NCBI GenBank assembly: GCA_040400875.1
Contig: JBBAPK010000047.1
Span: forward strand, 1 to 19,278
Source of the DNA: PBB1 sp040400875
Lineage (GTDB): Bacteria; Pseudomonadota; Gammaproteobacteria; Burkholderiales; Burkholderiaceae_C
DNA: 19,278 nt
Direction: 5' to 3'
The notes under the pieces were generated by a model. That model worked only from the letters and a program-made list of their open reading frames with translations. It did not search any database and was not told where the DNA came from. Positions 1 to 8,417 of the stretch are shown here, piece after piece. Within the stretch, counting starts at the first letter, position 1, and each line of letters begins with the position of its first letter. Both the position numbers and the translations under genes were made by a program.

Positions 1-1596
1 GATCTCGGCGCGCAGGGCCTCGACATCGAGCGGGCGGTGCACCGCATCGCGCGCCCGCGCATGGGCTTGCTGGAAATCGAGCTGGGCATCGGTCGGCAGG
101 CTCACACCGGTGCGGCCAAGCCCGATGCGAGCCGGCGTGAATTGACTCAGCGCCTTGAAAGGCTGGCCGACCACCGCCGAAGCCGACACCGTGGCCAGCG
201 ACCGTTCGAAGGCCGGCGGCAGGCCGCTCGCGTGGTCGAGCAGACGCGCTGACTCGCCGCCGGAAAACACGCCCATGCGCTCGAGCCAGCCTTCGAACTC
301 GGGAGCGGGCCGCAGCCCGAGCGCGCGCCGCGCATACAGCGCATCGTGAAACGAGGTGGTCTGGTAGTTCAGCATCACGTCGTCCGATCCCGGCACGCCC
401 ATGATGAAAGTGCAGCCGGCCACACCCAGCACGGTCAGCAGCACGTCCATGTCGTTCTGGTCGGCCTCGGCGTGGTTGGTGTAGCAGATGTCGCAGCCCA
501 TGGGCAGCCCGAGCAGCTTGCCGCAGAAGTGGTCCTCGAGCCCGGCGCGGGTGATCTGCTTGCCGTCATAGAGGTACTCGGGGCCGATGAAGCCGACCAC
601 GGTGTTGACCAGCAGAGGCTTGAAGTGCCGCGCCACCGCATAGGCGCGCGCTTCGATGGTCTGCTGGTCGCAGCCGTGGTGGGCGTTGGCCGACAGCGCA
701 CTGCCCTGCCCGGTCTCGAAGTACATGACGTTGTCGCCGATCTGGCCGTCGAAATCGGCCCCGCGCCGCAGCGACAGCGCCGCCGCGCGCGCCTCGGCCA
801 GCACCGCCAGATCGATGCCGAAGCTGCTGTTGGTGGCTTGCGTGCCACCGATGGACTGAAACACCAGATCGACCGGCGCGCCGCGCTCAATCGCCGCCAG
901 CGTGTTGGTGACGTGGGTGAGCACGCACGACTGCGTGGGGATGCCGTAGCGCTGAATGACCGCATCGAGCATGTGCACCAGCCGGATGACCTGCGGCACG
1001 TTGTCGGTCACCGGGTTGATGCCGATCACCGCATCCCCGCTGCCCAGCAGCAAGCCGTCGAGCAAGCTGGCCGCAATGCCGGCGGTGTCGTCGGTCGGGT
1101 GGTTGGGCTGCAGCCGCGCCGACAACCGACCCGGCAAACCGATGGTGCCGCGAAAGCGGCTGCGCACGCGCACCTTGCGCGCCACCATGACCAGGTCTTG
1201 GTTGCGCATGATCTTCGAGGCGGCCGCCACCATCTCGGGCGTGAGCCCTGGGGCCAGCGCGGCCAGCGCATCGCCATCGGCCGCGTCGCCGAGCAGCCAC
1301 TCGCGAAAGCTGCCCACGGTGTGGTGTGCCACCTTCATGAACGCCGCCGCATCGTGGGTGTCGATGATCAGCCGGGTGACCTCGTCGGATTCGTAGGGCA
1401 CCACCACTTCATTCAGGAACTGCCGCAGTGGCACCTGGGCCAGTGCCATCTGCGCGGCGGCACGTTCCTCGGCGCTGGCCGCCGCCACCCCGGCCAGGTG
1501 ATCGCCGGAGCGCTCGGGCGTGGCGCGGGCCAGCAGGGTTTTCAGGTCAGCAAAGACGAAATTCCTGGTCCCGATGGAATGGCTGTAGGCGGACAT
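1..1596 (-). CDS. eutB: Ethanolamine ammonia-lyase, EutB large subunit fused to EutC small subunit (3' end outside window)
   Basis: This enzyme is adenosylcobalamin-dependent and splits ethanolamine into acetaldehyde and ammonia in the cytoplasm. The frame is open for 532 codons from the ATG at 1596 to base 1, so the gene continues outside the window. Residues 1 to about 455 match EutB, whose usual length is about 450. Seen are R161-L-Q163 followed by PNHP, GINP with N194, and ETGQGS near residue 294; these correspond to the substrate-binding Arg, Gln, Asn and Glu described for the enterobacterial enzyme. After a linker rich in Ala, Ser and Pro, residues from about 484 read SQFTPARIGLGRTGVSLPT and then AHARARDAVH, which is the start of the EutC core. 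I read bases 1 to 1140 triplet by triplet and found no stop. A partial AAGG Shine-Dalgarno lies upstream. The gene begins 29 bp after the permease stop, so the two are probably cotranscribed. Confidence 0.88.
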   Translation of the reverse strand, partial: MSAYSHSIGTRNFVFADLKTLLARATPERSGDHLAGVAAASAEERAAAQMALAQVPLRQFLNEVVVPYESDEVTRLIIDTHDAAAFMKVAHHTVGSFREWLLGDAADGDALAALAPGLTPEMVAAASKIMRNQDLVMVARKVRVRSRFRGTIGLPGRLSARLQPNHPTDDTAGIAASLLDGLLLGSGDAVIGINPVTDNVPQVIRLVHMLDAVIQRYGIPTQSCVLTHVTNTLAAIERGAPVDLVFQSIGGTQATNSSFGIDLAVLAEARAAALSLRRGADFDGQIGDNVMYFETGQGSALSANAHHGCDQQTIEARAYAVARHFKPLLVNTVVGFIGPEYLYDGKQITRAGLEDHFCGKLLGLPMGCDICYTNHAEADQNDMDVLLTVLGVAGCTFIMGVPGSDDVMLNYQTTSFHDALYARRALGLRPAPEFEGWLERMGVFSGGESARLLDHASGLPPAFERSLATVSASAVVGQPFKALSQFTPARIGLGRTGVSLPTDAQLDFQQAHARARDAVHRPLDVEALRAEI

Positions 1597-1625
1597 GCGG
1601 CGCTGCCTTGACGAGGGCGGTTGCC

Positions 1626-2995
1626 TCAGGCGCGCTGGGCTGCCAGAGCAGCGCTGCGCCGACCGGAGGTGGTGCGAAAGTAGGCGTAGCCAATGGCCAT
1701 CAGCGCGACGAAAAGCGCCGCCACCAGCGGATTGAAATAGACCATGGTCAGCAGGCAGACCACCGCAGCGGCGAGCGCGAAGGCGGGGAAAAAGGAAACA
1801 CGGGTGCGCTGAAGGGGCGCGGCAGGTGCGGTTCGCTGCGGCGCAGCTTGAACAGGCTGGCCATGCGGACGATGTACATCACGATCGCACCAAACACCGA
1901 CATGGTCACGATATTGGCCGTCAAGGACTGCCCACCGATCTGAACCAGTTGGTCGCTGAAGATCGCTGCGATGCCAATCCCGCCGCCGGCCACGATCGCC
2001 ACGTGCGGGGTGCCGAGCCTGGGGTGGATGCGGCCCAGCACCTGCGGCAGATACCCGGCACGCGACAGCGCGAAGATCTGTCGCGAGTAGCCAATGATGA
2101 TCCCGTGGAACGAAGCCACCAGGCCGAACAGGCCCAGCCATACCAGCATGTGCAGCCAGCCGCTGTCCTCGCCGACCACCGTCTTCATGGCCTGCGGCAG
2201 CGGATCGTTGATGTTGGCCAGCAAGGTCCAGTCACCCGAGCCGCCAGTGAACACCATCACGCCCATGGCCAGCACCATCAGCGTGAGGATGCCGCCGATG
2301 TAGGCAATGGGAATCGATCGATGGGGTGTTTTGGCCTCCTCGGCTGCCATGGAAACGCCTTCGATGGCCAAGAAAAACCAGATGGCGAAAGGTATCGCCG
2401 CCACGATCCCGGAGATCGAGCCCAGGCTGAAGGTGTCAGCGCCACTCCAGCCGCCCTTGAGGAAGTTGGCTGCGGAAAACGACGGCGCCATCACGCCCAT
2501 GAACACCAGCAACTCGAAGATCGCGATCAGCGCGACGGCCAGCTCGAAACTGGCGGCAATGCGCATGCCGGCGACGTTGAGGCCCATGAAGACGACATAC
2601 GCGCCCACCGCGATCCACTTGGGATCGAGTGACGTGAACTGCACGCTCACGTAAGCGCCGATGGCCAGCGCGATCGCGGGCGGTGCGAACAGGAACTCGA
2701 TCAGGGTCGCGAACCCGGCGATGTAGCCGCCCGTGGGCCCGAAGGCGCGCTGGCTGTACTCGAACGGCCCGCCTGCATTGGGCATCGCCGTGGCCAGCTC
2801 GGTGAAGCTGAAGACAAAGGTGGTGTACATCAAGGCGATGAACACCGAGGTCACCATGAAGCCCAACGTGCCGGCGGAAGCCCAGCCGTAACTCCATCCG
2901 AAATACTCGCCCGAGATCACCAGGCCCACCGCAATGCCCCACAGCTGGAAGCTGCCCAGGGTCTTGCCCAGCGTGTGCGGAGTCGCTGTGCTCAT
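1626..2995 (-). pseudogene. eat: Ethanolamine permease (APC superfamily), frameshifted near the C-terminus
   Basis: This is an inner-membrane amino acid/polyamine/organocation transporter of the ethanolamine permease type. It begins MSTATPHTLGKTLGSFQLWG, has many hydrophobic segments, and carries GEYFGWSYGW in the first helix. The frame from 2995 stops at 1748 (415 codons), but its last 15 or so residues are unrelated to a transporter. The next frame, ending at 1626, continues with FFPAFALAAAVVCLLTMVYF, then NPLVAALFVALMAIGYAYF, which is the expected last helices. The break is at the A5 run at 1789-1793; one extra A there would give RPFSAPVFPFFPAFAL and a protein of about 456 residues, close to the family's usual length of about 440. 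It may be a true mutation or a sequencing error. The neighbouring lyase gene supports ethanolamine as the substrate. The 72 bp upstream of the start hold no clear promoter or riboswitch that I can see. Confidence 0.85.
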
Positions 2996-3067
2996 GGCCT
3001 CGGTTCCCGGGGGTTGGTCACAGCCAAGAGCCGTGCCGCAATCAGGCGATCACGCAAGCGCGGCAGG

Positions 3068-4960
3068 TCACTGCGACGCGGAGCCCGCGCCAAAGCGCGC
3101 GAGGATGGCCTTCTCGATGCCCGCAGCGTCCAGCCCGAGCTGGCTCATCAGCACCACCGGGTCACCGTGCTCAATGAATTCATCGGGCAGACCCAGGTGC
3201 AGCAGCGGCACGGGTGCGTGCGCGTTCGCGATCTGGCTGAGCGCCTCGCCCACGGCAGATCCCGCACCGCCCATCACGCTGCCGTCTTCCACCGTGACCA
3301 GCGCGTCGTGCGTGCGCGCCAGCTCGGCCACCAAGTCCATGTCGAGCGGCTTGACAAACCGCATGTTGGCCACCGTGGCATCGAGGTTTTCGGCCGCTGC
3401 CAGTGCCGGATAGAGCAAGGCGCCAAACGCCAGGATCGCGATGCGCTTGCCATTGCAGCCCGAGCCGGTGATGCGCCGCCTGATTTCGCCCTTGCCCAGC
3501 GGGATGGCGGTCATTTCACGCTGGATCTCGACACCGACGCCCTTGCCACGCGGATAACGCACGGTGGTCGGGTTGTCTTGCATGAAGGCGGTGTAGAGCA
3601 GCTGGCGGCATTCGTTCTCGTCGGCCGGCGTCATCACGCTCATGTTCGGAATGCAGCGCGTGAAGGCAATGTCGTAGTTGCCGGCGTGGGTGGCGCCATC
3701 GGCGCCCACCAGCCCGGCGCGGTCCAGCGCAAACACCACCGGCAGCTTCTGGATGGCCACGTCGTGGATGAGCTGGTCGTAGGCGCGCTGCAAGAAGGTG
3801 GAGTAGATCGCCACCACGGGCTTGAGGCCTTCGCAGGCCAGACCGGCGGCAAAGGTCACCGCGTGCTGCTCGGCGATGCCCACGTCGTGATACCGGGTGG
3901 GAAAGCGCCGCTCGAACTCGACCATGCCCGAGCCCTCGCGCATGGCCGGCGTGATGCCCACCAGCCGGGGATCGGCCTCGGCCATGTCGCACAACCAGCT
4001 GCCGAACACCTGGGTGAAAGTGGGCTTGCCGGGGGTGGCCGACTTGATGCCTTCGGCCGGGTTGAACTTGCTGGGGCCGTGATAGGCGATGGGGTCGTTT
4101 TCGGCGAGCTGGTAGCCACGGCCCTTCTTGGTCACCACGTGCAAAAACTGCGGGCCCTTGAGGTTGCGCAGGTTCTCCAGCGTGGGCACCAGGGCTTCGA
4201 GGTCGTGGCCGTCGATCGGGCCCACGTAGTTGAAGCCGAACTCCTCGAAGATGGTGCCGGGCACGACCATGCCCTTGGCGTGCGACTCGAAACGACGCGC
4301 CAGCTCGAGCAGGGGTGGGGCGTTCTTCAGCACCGATTTGGCGGTGTCGCGGGCGTTGGCATAGAAGCGGCCGCTCATCAGGCGCGCCAGGTAGCGGTTG
4401 AGCGCACCCACCGGTGGCGAGATCGACATGTCGTTGTCGTTGAGGACGACCAGCAAGTCGGCCCCGCCCACACCGGCGTTGTTGAGCGCCTCGAACGCCA
4501 TACCGGCGCTCATGGCGCCGTCACCGATCACCGCGATAGCCTTGCGATGCTCGCCTTGCTGCCGCGCGCCCACAGCCATGCCGAGTGCTGCCGAGATCGA
4601 GGTGGACGAGTGAGCCGTGCCGAAGGCGTCGTACTCGCTTTCGTCGCGACGCGGAAAGCCGCTGATGCCGCCTTGCTGACGCAGCGAGTTCATGCGGTCG
4701 CGCCGGCCGGTCAGGATCTTGTGGGGGTAGGTCTGGTGGCCCACGTCCCACACGATGCGGTCGTGCGGCGTATTGAACACATGGTGCAAGGCGATGGTGA
4801 GCTCGACCGTGCCCAGGTTGGACGACAGATGCCCGCCGGTTTGCGCCACGCTGTGCAGCAGATAGTCGCGCAACTCGGCGGCCAGCGTGTGCAACTGGCT
4901 GCGCGAGAGCCGGCGCACGTCAGCCGGCGATTCGATTGAAAGAAGCAACTCGTTTTTCAT
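3068..4960 (-). CDS. dxs: 1-deoxy-D-xylulose-5-phosphate synthase
   Basis: This thiamine-diphosphate enzyme condenses pyruvate with glyceraldehyde 3-phosphate, the first step of the MEP isoprenoid pathway. It is 630 residues long from the ATG at 4960 (E. coli: 620). Seen are GGHLSSNLG with H44, WDVGHQTYPHK, the thiamine/Mg motif GDGAMSAGMAFEALNNAG, and DVGIAEQHAVTFAAG with the catalytic Glu. The frame is open further upstream to 5008, but those 16 extra residues do not resemble the family and overlap ispA, so MKNELLLSIESPADVRRLS is chosen as the N-terminus. The start lies 2 bp after the ispA stop, so translation is probably coupled. Its product feeds the pathway whose end products IspA uses, which fits the operon. 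Confidence 0.97.
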   Translation of the reverse strand: MKNELLLSIESPADVRRLSRSQLHTLAAELRDYLLHSVAQTGGHLSSNLGTVELTIALHHVFNTPHDRIVWDVGHQTYPHKILTGRRDRMNSLRQQGGISGFPRRDESEYDAFGTAHSSTSISAALGMAVGARQQGEHRKAIAVIGDGAMSAGMAFEALNNAGVGGADLLVVLNDNDMSISPPVGALNRYLARLMSGRFYANARDTAKSVLKNAPPLLELARRFESHAKGMVVPGTIFEEFGFNYVGPIDGHDLEALVPTLENLRNLKGPQFLHVVTKKGRGYQLAENDPIAYHGPSKFNPAEGIKSATPGKPTFTQVFGSWLCDMAEADPRLVGITPAMREGSGMVEFERRFPTRYHDVGIAEQHAVTFAAGLACEGLKPVVAIYSTFLQRAYDQLIHDVAIQKLPVVFALDRAGLVGADGATHAGNYDIAFTRCIPNMSVMTPADENECRQLLYTAFMQDNPTTVRYPRGKGVGVEIQREMTAIPLGKGEIRRRITGSGCNGKRIAILAFGALLYPALAAAENLDATVANMRFVKPLDMDLVAELARTHDALVTVEDGSVMGGAGSAVGEALSQIANAHAPVPLLHLGLPDEFIEHGDPVVLMSQLGLDAAGIEKAILARFGAGSASQ

Positions 4961-4962
4961 CG

Positions 4963-5862
4963 TCAACTGTCCCGTTCCACCACCTTGTCGGCCAGACGGC
5001 CGAGCCACACCGTGTCAGCCAGACCCGACTGCGCCAGCGCCGCATGAGCCCGATCGCGCAACTCGACGGCATGGCGTTTGGCGGCCTCCAGCCCCATCAA
5101 GCTGACATAGGTCGGCTTGTTGGCATCCATGTCCTTGCCGGCGGTCTTGCCCAGCACGCCTGAGTCCTGGGTCACATCGAGCACGTCGTCGATCACCTGG
5201 AAGGCCAGGCCTATCGCATCGCCATACACGGCCAGCGCATCTCGGGCGCGCCGATCGATGTCGCCGCAGGCCGCGCCCATGATCACGCTCACGCGAAGCA
5301 GGGCGCCCGTCTTGCGGTGGTGCATGTCGCGCAGGGTTCGCTCGTCAAGCGGCTGACCCACGCTGGCCAAATCGATGGCCTGCCCACCGGCCATGCCGGC
5401 GCATCCCGCCGCGCGCGAGAGCAAAGCGCACAGCCGGGCCTGCAAGACGGGCGGCATGTCAGCGTCGCTGTCGGGTGTGAGCACCTCAAAGGCCAGCGCT
5501 TGCATCGCGTCACCCGCAAGCATCGCTTGCGCCTGGCCGAACTGCACATGCACCGTGGGCTTGCCGCGACGCAGCACGTCGTTGTCCATGCAGGGCATGT
5601 CGTCGTGCACAAGTGAGTAGGCGTGGATCAATTCGACGGCGCACGCCGCGCGCAGTGCCGCTTGGTGCGAGCCACCTGCCGCATGGGCAGCCGCCAACGC
5701 CAGCAAAGGACGCAGCCGCTTGCCACCGTCGAGCACGCCGTAGCGCATGGCCTGACCCAGGCCGGCGGGGGCATCGGCTGGCACCCAAAGACCGAGCCGG
5801 TCTTCCACCGCGGCCAGCTGTGCGCGCACCCACGCGTCGAACTCTGCGTGGGGCGTGGTCAC
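4963..5862 (-). CDS. ispA: Farnesyl diphosphate synthase ((2E,6E)-FPP synthase, polyprenyl synthetase family)
   Basis: IspA condenses isopentenyl diphosphate with dimethylallyl and then geranyl diphosphate to make farnesyl diphosphate, the precursor of quinone side chains and undecaprenyl phosphate. The protein is 299 residues, the usual length. Seen are GGKRLRP, the first Asp-rich motif in HAYSLVHDDMPCMDND, KTGALL, the second Asp-rich motif FQVIDDVLD, and GKTAGKD near the C-terminus. The two residues between the Asp pairs of the first motif (DDMPCMD) are typical of bacterial short-chain synthases. The start ATG overlaps the xseB stop by 4 bp (ATGA), and dxs follows after 2 bp, giving the common proteobacterial order xseB-ispA-dxs. 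Confidence 0.96.
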   Translation of the reverse strand: MTTPHAEFDAWVRAQLAAVEDRLGLWVPADAPAGLGQAMRYGVLDGGKRLRPLLALAAAHAAGGSHQAALRAACAVELIHAYSLVHDDMPCMDNDVLRRGKPTVHVQFGQAQAMLAGDAMQALAFEVLTPDSDADMPPVLQARLCALLSRAAGCAGMAGGQAIDLASVGQPLDERTLRDMHHRKTGALLRVSVIMGAACGDIDRRARDALAVYGDAIGLAFQVIDDVLDVTQDSGVLGKTAGKDMDANKPTYVSLMGLEAAKRHAVELRDRAHAALAQSGLADTVWLGRLADKVVERDS

Positions 5863-6125
5863 GAAGCTGCCCAGGGTTTGAGCTGCTCACCTTCGAGCAC
5901 CTTGACTTGCTGCTCGACCGACTCGAGCCGTCCACGGCAAAAGTTCAGCAGATCCGCACCGCGGCGGTATTGGGCGAGCAGTTGATCGAGCGGCAGCTGG
6001 CCGGCATCCATCGCCGCAACGAGGGCCTCCAGTTCGGACATCGCCGCCTCATAGGTCTCGGGCACAGGCGCAACGGCAAGGTGCGCGGCGGAGGTTTGGG
6101 CGGGGGCGGGAGAGCTCTTGGGCAT
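5859..6125 (-). CDS. xseB: Exodeoxyribonuclease VII small subunit
   Basis: XseB is the small helical subunit of exonuclease VII, which degrades single-stranded DNA to oligonucleotides; several copies bind one XseA. The protein is 88 residues, close to the family's usual 75 to 90. After an Ala/Pro-rich N-terminal stretch of about 20 residues it shows the conserved core ETYEAAMSELEALVAAMDAG, then LPLDQLLAQYRRGADLL and a C-terminal helix with VEQQVKVLEGEQLKP. It is the first gene of the isoprenoid operon, overlapping ispA by 4 bp. No good Shine-Dalgarno precedes the ATG. The large subunit xseA is not in the window. Confidence 0.94.
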   Translation of the reverse strand: MPKSSPAPAQTSAAHLAVAPVPETYEAAMSELEALVAAMDAGQLPLDQLLAQYRRGADLLNFCRGRLESVEQQVKVLEGEQLKPWAAS

Positions 6126-6145
6126 GGCTTTGTGATTGCCACCGG

Positions 6146-6151
6146 ATTGTA
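6146..6151 (-). promoter_or_regulatory. Possible -10 element for the xseB-ispA-dxs operon
   Basis: On the minus strand this reads TACAAT, one base from the sigma-70 consensus, about 20 bp before the xseB ATG. No convincing -35 box lies 16 to 18 bp further upstream, and the implied leader is short. It sits in the 162-bp divergent region between xseB and the Rieske oxygenase gene. A TAAAAT at 6210-6215 on the plus strand could serve the oxygenase, also without a clear -35. Confidence 0.3.
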
Positions 6152-6287
6152 GACAGCCGACCCGTCAGCCTGACTCTCGGGGAAGCACTGCCGCGGCTGC
6201 CGCGCCGCCTAAAATCCGCGAGCAGCGTCGGCCGTCGTCGAGCTCCAGCGGATCACCCGCCAGCCTGTCCAGGAGAACCCCCACAGC

Positions 6288-7505
6288 ATGTCCGATCTGT
6301 CAGCCTCGCTCGGCGCCAAGCACCTGCGCGCGCAACACCGTGCAAGCAGCAACGCCCTGCCCCTGCCCGCCTCGACCTATTTCGACGAAGCGCTTTTCCA
6401 ACGCGAGGCCGACACGCTCTTCAGGCATGGCCCGCGCTACCTCGGACATGAGTTGTCGGTGCCAGCGGCTGGCGATTACTACACGCTGCCTCAGGAAGGC
6501 GATGGTCGGGTGCTGGTTCGCACGCCCGACAGCGTCGAGCTGATCTCCAACGTGTGCCGTCACCGCCAGGCCCTGATGCTGCATGGCCGCGGCAACACCC
6601 GCAGCAACATCGTGTGCCCGCTGCACCGCTGGACTTACGACCTCAAGGGCGAACTGATCGGCGCGCCTCATTTCGCCGAGTCACCCTGCTTGCACCTGAA
6701 CAACTACCGAACGCGCAGCTGGAACGGGCTGGTGTTCGAGGACAACGGCCGTGACATCGCCGCCGACCTGCGCGCACTCGGGGCACGTGCTGACCTTGAT
6801 TTTTCCGGCCATGTGCTCGACCGCGTTCACGTGCACGAGTGCGAATACAACTGGAAGACTTTCATCGAGGTCTACCTTGAGGACTACCACGTCGGGCCTT
6901 TCCATCCGGGTCTGGGCAACTTCGTGGCCACCGACGATCTGCGCTGGGAGATGGGCCAGAACTATTCGGTGCAGACGGTGGGCGTGGCCACGGCCGCGGG
7001 CGAGGCTCTGGGCAAGGCGGGGTCGGACGTGTACCGCCGCTGGCATGACGAGGTCCTGCGCTACCAGCAGGAAAACCACGAAGGTCGCGCACCGAAACAT
7101 GGCGCCATCTGGCTGACTTATTACCCCGGGGTGATGATCGAGTGGTACCCGAACACGCTGGTCGTCTCGACGCTGTACCCGCGCGGGCCGCGCCACACCA
7201 CCAACGTGGTCGAGTTCTACTACCCCGAAGAGATCGCCGCCTTCGAGCGCGAGTACATGGACACGCAGCAAGCCGCCTACCTCGAGACCTGTGTCGAGGA
7301 TGACGAAATCGCCCTGCGCATGGATCAGGGTCGCGCAGCGCTGTGGGCGCGCGGCGACCATGAGTCCGGCCCCTACCAAAGCCCGATGGAAGACGGCATG
7401 GAGCAGTTTCACCTGTGGTACCGCCAGGCCATGGGCAGCGGTCTCGATGTGGCCGCCGAGCGTCCGCCGAGCGGCTCGCGCCCGCCTCTGGCCGCGGCGG
7501 TCTGA
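6288..7505 (+). CDS. Rieske [2Fe-2S] aromatic ring-hydroxylating oxygenase, alpha subunit
   Basis: This is a 405-residue terminal oxygenase of the Rieske non-heme iron family, which inserts oxygen into an aromatic or similar substrate using electrons from a separate reductase. The Rieske ligands are C90-R-H92 and C110-PL-H113, separated by 17 residues. The mononuclear iron site is seen at NWKTFIEVYLEDYHVGPFH, with H201 and H206, and CVEDDEIALRMDQG later probably gives the acidic ligand. The start is the ATG after AGGAGA at 6271-6276. There is no beta subunit, ferredoxin or reductase in the window, and the substrate cannot be told from sequence alone. The sulfurtransferase gene follows after about 5 bp, so the two may be cotranscribed. 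Confidence 0.9.
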   Translation: MSDLSASLGAKHLRAQHRASSNALPLPASTYFDEALFQREADTLFRHGPRYLGHELSVPAAGDYYTLPQEGDGRVLVRTPDSVELISNVCRHRQALMLHGRGNTRSNIVCPLHRWTYDLKGELIGAPHFAESPCLHLNNYRTRSWNGLVFEDNGRDIAADLRALGARADLDFSGHVLDRVHVHECEYNWKTFIEVYLEDYHVGPFHPGLGNFVATDDLRWEMGQNYSVQTVGVATAAGEALGKAGSDVYRRWHDEVLRYQQENHEGRAPKHGAIWLTYYPGVMIEWYPNTLVVSTLYPRGPRHTTNVVEFYYPEEIAAFEREYMDTQQAAYLETCVEDDEIALRMDQGRAALWARGDHESGPYQSPMEDGMEQFHLWYRQAMGSGLDVAAERPPSGSRPPLAAAV

Positions 7506-7510
7506 TCTGG

Positions 7511-8371
7511 GTGGCTTCGGTGCACGCCACGCTGATCACGGCCGAAGCGCTGCGCTCCATGCTGGATACGGGCCAGGCGGTGGTGATCATCGATGCCGGT
7601 TTCGATCTGGCCGATACGGCGGCCGGCGAGCGCGCGCACCTGGCAGCGCATCTGCCCAGTGCGCGCCACGTGCACCTCGAGCGTGACCTGTCGGCACCGC
7701 CCGCCGGGCGCAACGGTCGGCATCCGCTGCCCGAGCGGTCAGCCTTTGCGGCGACCGCCGGGCGGCTGGGCATCACGCCTGACACCCAGGTGGTGGTCTA
7801 TGACTGTCAGGCGTCGATGTTCGCGGCGCGCGTGTGGTGGATGCTGCGCTGGCTGGGGCACGCACCGGTGGCAGTGCTCGATGGCGGCTGGTCATCCTGG
7901 CAGGCGATCGGCGGGACGGTGGAATCGGGCGCCGTCACGGTGCAGCCGCAAGCCGCGTATCCGATCGCAGACACGCCCTCACCGCTTGTCGCGACCATCG
8001 ACGCTGACGCCTTGCTGGCGCGGCTCGGCCAACTCGCGCTGATCGATGCACGCGCACCCGAGCGCTTTCGCGGCGATGTCGAGCCGCTTGACGCACAGGC
8101 AGGCCACATCCCGGGTGCCTGCAACCGATTCTTCAAGGACAACCTGACACCCAACGGGCACTTCAAGCCAGCCGCCGTGCTGCGCGAGGACTTTCTGGCG
8201 CTGCTGGCCTCACGGCCCACCTCCGGCGTGGTGAACCAGTGCGGCTCGGGTGTGACCGCCTGCCACAACCTGCTCGCGATGGCCGTGGCCGGGCTGGAGG
8301 GCTCGCTGCTGTACCCGGGCTCGTGGAGCGAGTGGTCGTCGGATCCAAGCAGGCCGATCGCCCGCGGTTGA
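7511..8371 (+). CDS. sseA: 3-mercaptopyruvate/thiosulfate sulfurtransferase, two rhodanese domains (SseA-like)
   Basis: A 286-residue tandem rhodanese protein (E. coli SseA: 281) that moves sulfane sulfur from 3-mercaptopyruvate or thiosulfate to an acceptor. The N-terminal inactive domain shows VVVYDCQASMFAARVWWMLR and VAVLDGGWSSW. The C-terminal domain shows LIDARAPERFRG, GHIPGACN and the active-site loop CGSGVTA with Cys244. The loop CGSGVTA is typical of mercaptopyruvate enzymes, whereas thiosulfate rhodaneses usually carry CRKGVTA; this favours mercaptopyruvate. The start is not certain: GTG at 7511 or GTG at 7520, both just after the oxygenase stop. An in-frame ATG at 7415 would overlap the oxygenase and add non-homologous sequence, so it is rejected. 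Confidence 0.9.
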   Translation: MASVHATLITAEALRSMLDTGQAVVIIDAGFDLADTAAGERAHLAAHLPSARHVHLERDLSAPPAGRNGRHPLPERSAFAATAGRLGITPDTQVVVYDCQASMFAARVWWMLRWLGHAPVAVLDGGWSSWQAIGGTVESGAVTVQPQAAYPIADTPSPLVATIDADALLARLGQLALIDARAPERFRGDVEPLDAQAGHIPGACNRFFKDNLTPNGHFKPAAVLREDFLALLASRPTSGVVNQCGSGVTACHNLLAMAVAGLEGSLLYPGSWSEWSSDPSRPIARG

Positions 8372-8417
8372 GCCGTTTTGCGGGGTTCACGCACTGGTTA
8401 TCCCTGACAATGCCGGC

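Noticed and set aside
346..1611. A 421-codon plus-strand open frame opposite the ethanolamine ammonia-lyase gene
   Set aside because: It is antisense in the mirrored phase of a real, conserved gene. Its product is full of His, Arg, Gly and Val with no recognisable domain, as expected for high-GC shadow frames.
2996..3067. B12 riboswitch before the ethanolamine permease and lyase
   Set aside because: The gap is only 72 bp, much shorter than a cobalamin riboswitch, and I see no B12-box-like sequence.
2975..4939. A 654-codon plus-strand open frame opposite dxs
   Set aside because: It is as long as dxs itself, but dxs has all its catalytic motifs. The antisense product has no known motif and no ribosome site; long shadow frames are common at this GC.
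5613..6152. Plus-strand open frame across the ispA/xseB junction
   Set aside because: It overlaps two well-supported genes and gives a low-complexity Arg/Gly-rich product.
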